Position numbers and translations under genes: made by a program | Notes under the pieces: model-generated | What the model saw: only the letters and a program-made list of their open reading frames with translations | Databases searched by the model: none | What the model was told of the DNA's origin: nothing | NCBI GenBank assembly: GCA_018056825.1 | Contig: JAGPEW010000024.1 | Span: forward strand, 1-8,546 | Source of the DNA: Candidatus Sordicultor aquaticus | GTDB taxonomy: Bacteria; Atribacterota; Atribacteria; Atribacterales; Caldatribacteriaceae | Length of the DNA stretch: 8,546 nt | Direction: 5' to 3' | Part shown: positions 6,602 through 8,546 of the stretch, piece by piece | How positions within the stretch are numbered: position 1 is the first letter of the stretch | Layout of the letters: every line of letters starts with the position of its first letter

Positions 6602-7351
6602 ATGGCCGAAGAGCAAGTTAAATTAGGAGAAATTTTACGGGAAAAAAGGGAAGAAAAAAAACTCACTTACGATGAAGCGAGCACAGCTACACTTATTTCT
6701 TCTCGGTATATTACTGCTTTGGAAGAAGGGAATTGGGATAAGTTACCGGGAAGGGCTTATGCTTTGGGATATTTAAAGATTTATAGTCGTTTTCTGGGGT
6801 TAGATGAGAAAGAAATGATTTCTCTTTTTAATCAGGCTTATCCAGAGAAACCGGTGGATTGGAAAAGTTTAGATTGGAAAAAAACTGAAGAGCCACGCCT
6901 TAAGGAAGCTAAAAATAAACGGAGTGAGAGGGCTACTATATTTAAAAGAATTTTGACTATTTTAGTGTCTTTAGCTGTGTTTTTTGCTATCCTTTTTGTT
7001 GTTTTCAGTTTTAATAATCCAGCTACAGAAGAGGTGGCAGTAGTTACTCCTCCTGTTTCCGAAATCGAACCTCAAGAAATTCTTCCTTCTCCCTCGGCTG
7101 AAGTTCAGCCTCAATTTGCTCTTACTGTTACTCTCCTTCCAGAAAAAGTGGCTTGGGCAGCAATTTGGTCAGGAGGCAATGAAATTTTCTCTGGGATATT
7201 AGTTCCTGATAAAGAATATGTGGTAAAAAGCAATTATCCCATAGAGGTAGAAATAAGAGGGGGAAATGGAGTTAAGGCAGTGGTAAATGGAGAGGAATGG
7301 GGTTATCTCAGTGAAAAAGAGGAAGAGTCGCGTCAGGTATTTGAACCGTGA
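6602..7351 (+). CDS. rodZ: RodZ-like helix-turn-helix membrane protein
   Basis: A 249-residue protein with the three-part RodZ layout. The cytoplasmic N-terminal helix-turn-helix domain (about 7-80) has LGEILREKREEKKLTYDEA, SRYITALEEGNWDKLPGRAY and GYLKIYSRFLGLD. A basic stretch leads to one membrane segment at about 117-138 (ILTILVSLAVFFAILFVVF). A Pro/Glu-rich linker follows, then an outer C-terminal domain (about 171-249) of the DUF4115 type. In rod-shaped bacteria RodZ ties the MreB cytoskeleton to wall synthesis; its helix-turn-helix mainly binds protein there, though DNA binding has been proposed in some species. The ATG at 6602 follows the ftsK stop by one base, with a GGGAGAGGG site just upstream inside ftsK. 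The stop overlaps the rimO start. No MreB gene is in the window, so the shape role is taken from the family. Confidence 0.9.
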   Translation: MAEEQVKLGEILREKREEKKLTYDEASTATLISSRYITALEEGNWDKLPGRAYALGYLKIYSRFLGLDEKEMISLFNQAYPEKPVDWKSLDWKKTEEPRLKEAKNKRSERATIFKRILTILVSLAVFFAILFVVFSFNNPATEEVAVVTPPVSEIEPQEILPSPSAEVQPQFALTVTLLPEKVAWAAIWSGGNEIFSGILVPDKEYVVKSNYPIEVEIRGGNGVKAVVNGEEWGYLSEKEEESRQVFEP

Positions 7352-8546
7352 AAAAAATTGCTTTGGTGAGTTTGGGTTGTGATAAAAATTTAGTGGATAC
7401 GGAAGTAGTTTTAGGCAAATTACTATCTCGAGGGTATAATTTTTTTTCTTCCCCAGAAGAAGCAGAAATATTAATCCTCAATACTTGTGCTTTTATCGAA
7501 GAAGCTTGTCGGGAAACTGAATCCTGGATTGAGAAACTATCTTCTCTTAAAGAAAATCATCCTTTCCAAAAATTAGTGGTTATGGGTTGTTATGCCCAGC
7601 GCTGGGGGAAAGAAAAGAGCTTTGTTTATCCTGCGGTGGATTACTGGGTGGGAGTAAACGATTTCCCTTTCATTGTTGATATTATAGAAGGTAAATTCTT
7701 AGGGAAATATTTTTTAGATTCCCCGCCGTTTCTCTACCACCATGAAACCGAGAGAGTTCTTTCTACTCCTTCCCATTATGCCTATCTCAAAATAGCCGAA
7801 GGTTGTAATCATCACTGCAGTTTCTGTTTGATACCTTCTATTCGAGGTCCCTTGCGCAGTAGGACAATGGAATCGATAGAAAAAGAAGCTCTTAATTTAG
7901 TATCTCAGGGAGTGAAAGAAATAATCCTGGTAGCTCAGGATTTATCTTCTTATGGCTTAGATCTCTACCACCGAAGGATGTTGTCATCTCTCCTTCGCCG
8001 ATTAGATGAGATTTTACCCCCCGGGGTATGGTTAAGATTACTGTATTTTTCTCCTGAGGGCTTGGATAGCGAGTTCGTGAGGACAGTGAGAGAATCTTCT
8101 CACCTGGTAAAATATCTGGACATCCCTCTTCAACATGTCGACTCTACGGTTTTGCAGAATATGAGACGTCCTTCTTCAATAGAAGAGATAAGAGAGAAAC
8201 TGGAAAACTTGAGAGAAAATGTCCCTAGTATATTTCTACGGACTACTTTTTTAGTAGGATTCCCAGGGGAAGATGAGAAAGCTTTTCAACGCTTAATCGA
8301 TTTTGTAGAAGATTTTCGCTTTGAGCGAATGGGAGCTTTTATTTATTCTGAATCACCCGATGCGCCTTCAGCTTTGCTTTACCCTAAAGTGGAGGAGAAA
8401 GTGAAGAAGGAGCGTTATCAGATGTTAATGGAAGTGCAAGAAAAAGTAATGCTAGAGTTTCATAATTCTTTAGTAGGTCAGGAATTAGAAGTAATAGTGG
8501 ATGAAGTTTCCTTAAAAAAGGGGGTTACTCATTCTTGGGGAAGAAC
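7348..8546 (+). CDS. rimO: Ribosomal protein S12 methylthiotransferase RimO (3' end outside window)
   Basis: An open frame from GTG at 7348 to the window edge, 399 codons of a family usually about 430-440 residues. RimO is a radical-SAM enzyme with two iron-sulfur clusters that methylthiolates a conserved aspartate of ribosomal protein S12. The N-terminal methylthiotransferase domain starts VSLGCDKNLVDTE and supplies the three auxiliary-cluster cysteines: Cys11, Cys47 (LNTCAF) and Cys81 (VMGCYAQR). The radical-SAM CxxxCxxC is Cys153, Cys157 and Cys160 (EGCNHHCSFC), followed by IPSIRGPLRSR. Later RimO-like signs are LDIPLQHVD, RTTFLVGFPGE and RFERMGAFIYS. The TRAM domain begins near the edge (VGQELEVIVDE) and is cut. 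GTG 7348 overlaps the rodZ stop as GTGA; with only a weak AGGT upstream, translation probably depends on coupling to rodZ. SLGCDKN and the S12-type ending motifs favour RimO over MiaB. Confidence 0.96.
   Translation, partial: MKKIALVSLGCDKNLVDTEVVLGKLLSRGYNFFSSPEEAEILILNTCAFIEEACRETESWIEKLSSLKENHPFQKLVVMGCYAQRWGKEKSFVYPAVDYWVGVNDFPFIVDIIEGKFLGKYFLDSPPFLYHHETERVLSTPSHYAYLKIAEGCNHHCSFCLIPSIRGPLRSRTMESIEKEALNLVSQGVKEIILVAQDLSSYGLDLYHRRMLSSLLRRLDEILPPGVWLRLLYFSPEGLDSEFVRTVRESSHLVKYLDIPLQHVDSTVLQNMRRPSSIEEIREKLENLRENVPSIFLRTTFLVGFPGEDEKAFQRLIDFVEDFRFERMGAFIYSESPDAPSALLYPKVEEKVKKERYQMLMEVQEKVMLEFHNSLVGQELEVIVDEVSLKKGVTHSWGR

Noticed and set aside
6355..6666. Open frame of 103 codons on the - strand across the ftsK-rodZ junction
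   Set aside because: It is Ser/Phe-rich because it mirrors purine-rich coding DNA, and it overlaps conserved domains of two real genes.
7440..7447. Run of eight T residues in rimO, a possible slippage or frameshift site
   Set aside because: The frame stays open and RimO motifs continue correctly on both sides, so no frameshift is indicated.

Overview
The window is ordinary bacterial chromosome with low to moderate G+C, purine-rich coding strands and frequent TTG and GTG starts. All six genes lie on the + strand. The order rpsO-pnp-ftsK-rodZ-rimO is typical of Firmicutes and some related deep-branching anaerobes; Atribacterota is one possibility. Sequence alone does not fix the phylum. No phage, CRISPR, tRNA or rRNA was recognised.

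Layout. (1) 1-1382: the end of an FGGY-family sugar kinase overlaps by 11 bases a SorC-family sugar-responsive regulator, forming the tail of a carbohydrate operon. (2) 1383-2058: a 676-base stretch with no intact gene. It holds a decayed, internally deleted insertion sequence (about 1476-1718, ISL3-like transposase N-terminus on the - strand). Next comes a probable independent structured RNA of about 159 nt (1762-1920) with its own promoter, a perfect 14-bp closing helix and a U-tract. The rpsO promoter and leader follow. (3) 2059-8546: a tightly packed run of five genes for ribosomal protein S15, polynucleotide phosphorylase, the FtsK/SpoIIIE DNA translocase, a RodZ-like membrane protein and the S12 methylthiotransferase RimO. 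RimO runs off the right edge.

How it works together. rpsO and pnp couple ribosome assembly with RNA turnover. ftsK and rodZ serve chromosome segregation, division and cell shape. rimO modifies ribosomal protein S12. Gaps of 1-8 bases, a 4-base overlap and no visible terminator suggest one long transcript from the promoter before rpsO.

The best lead for something undescribed is the structured RNA at 1762-1920: promoter, predicted start, helix and terminator all fit one transcript, yet I cannot match it to a known RNA family. Second is the pnp start, where the ribosome binding site and the family's usual N-terminus both point to a non-canonical ATA codon at 2345.
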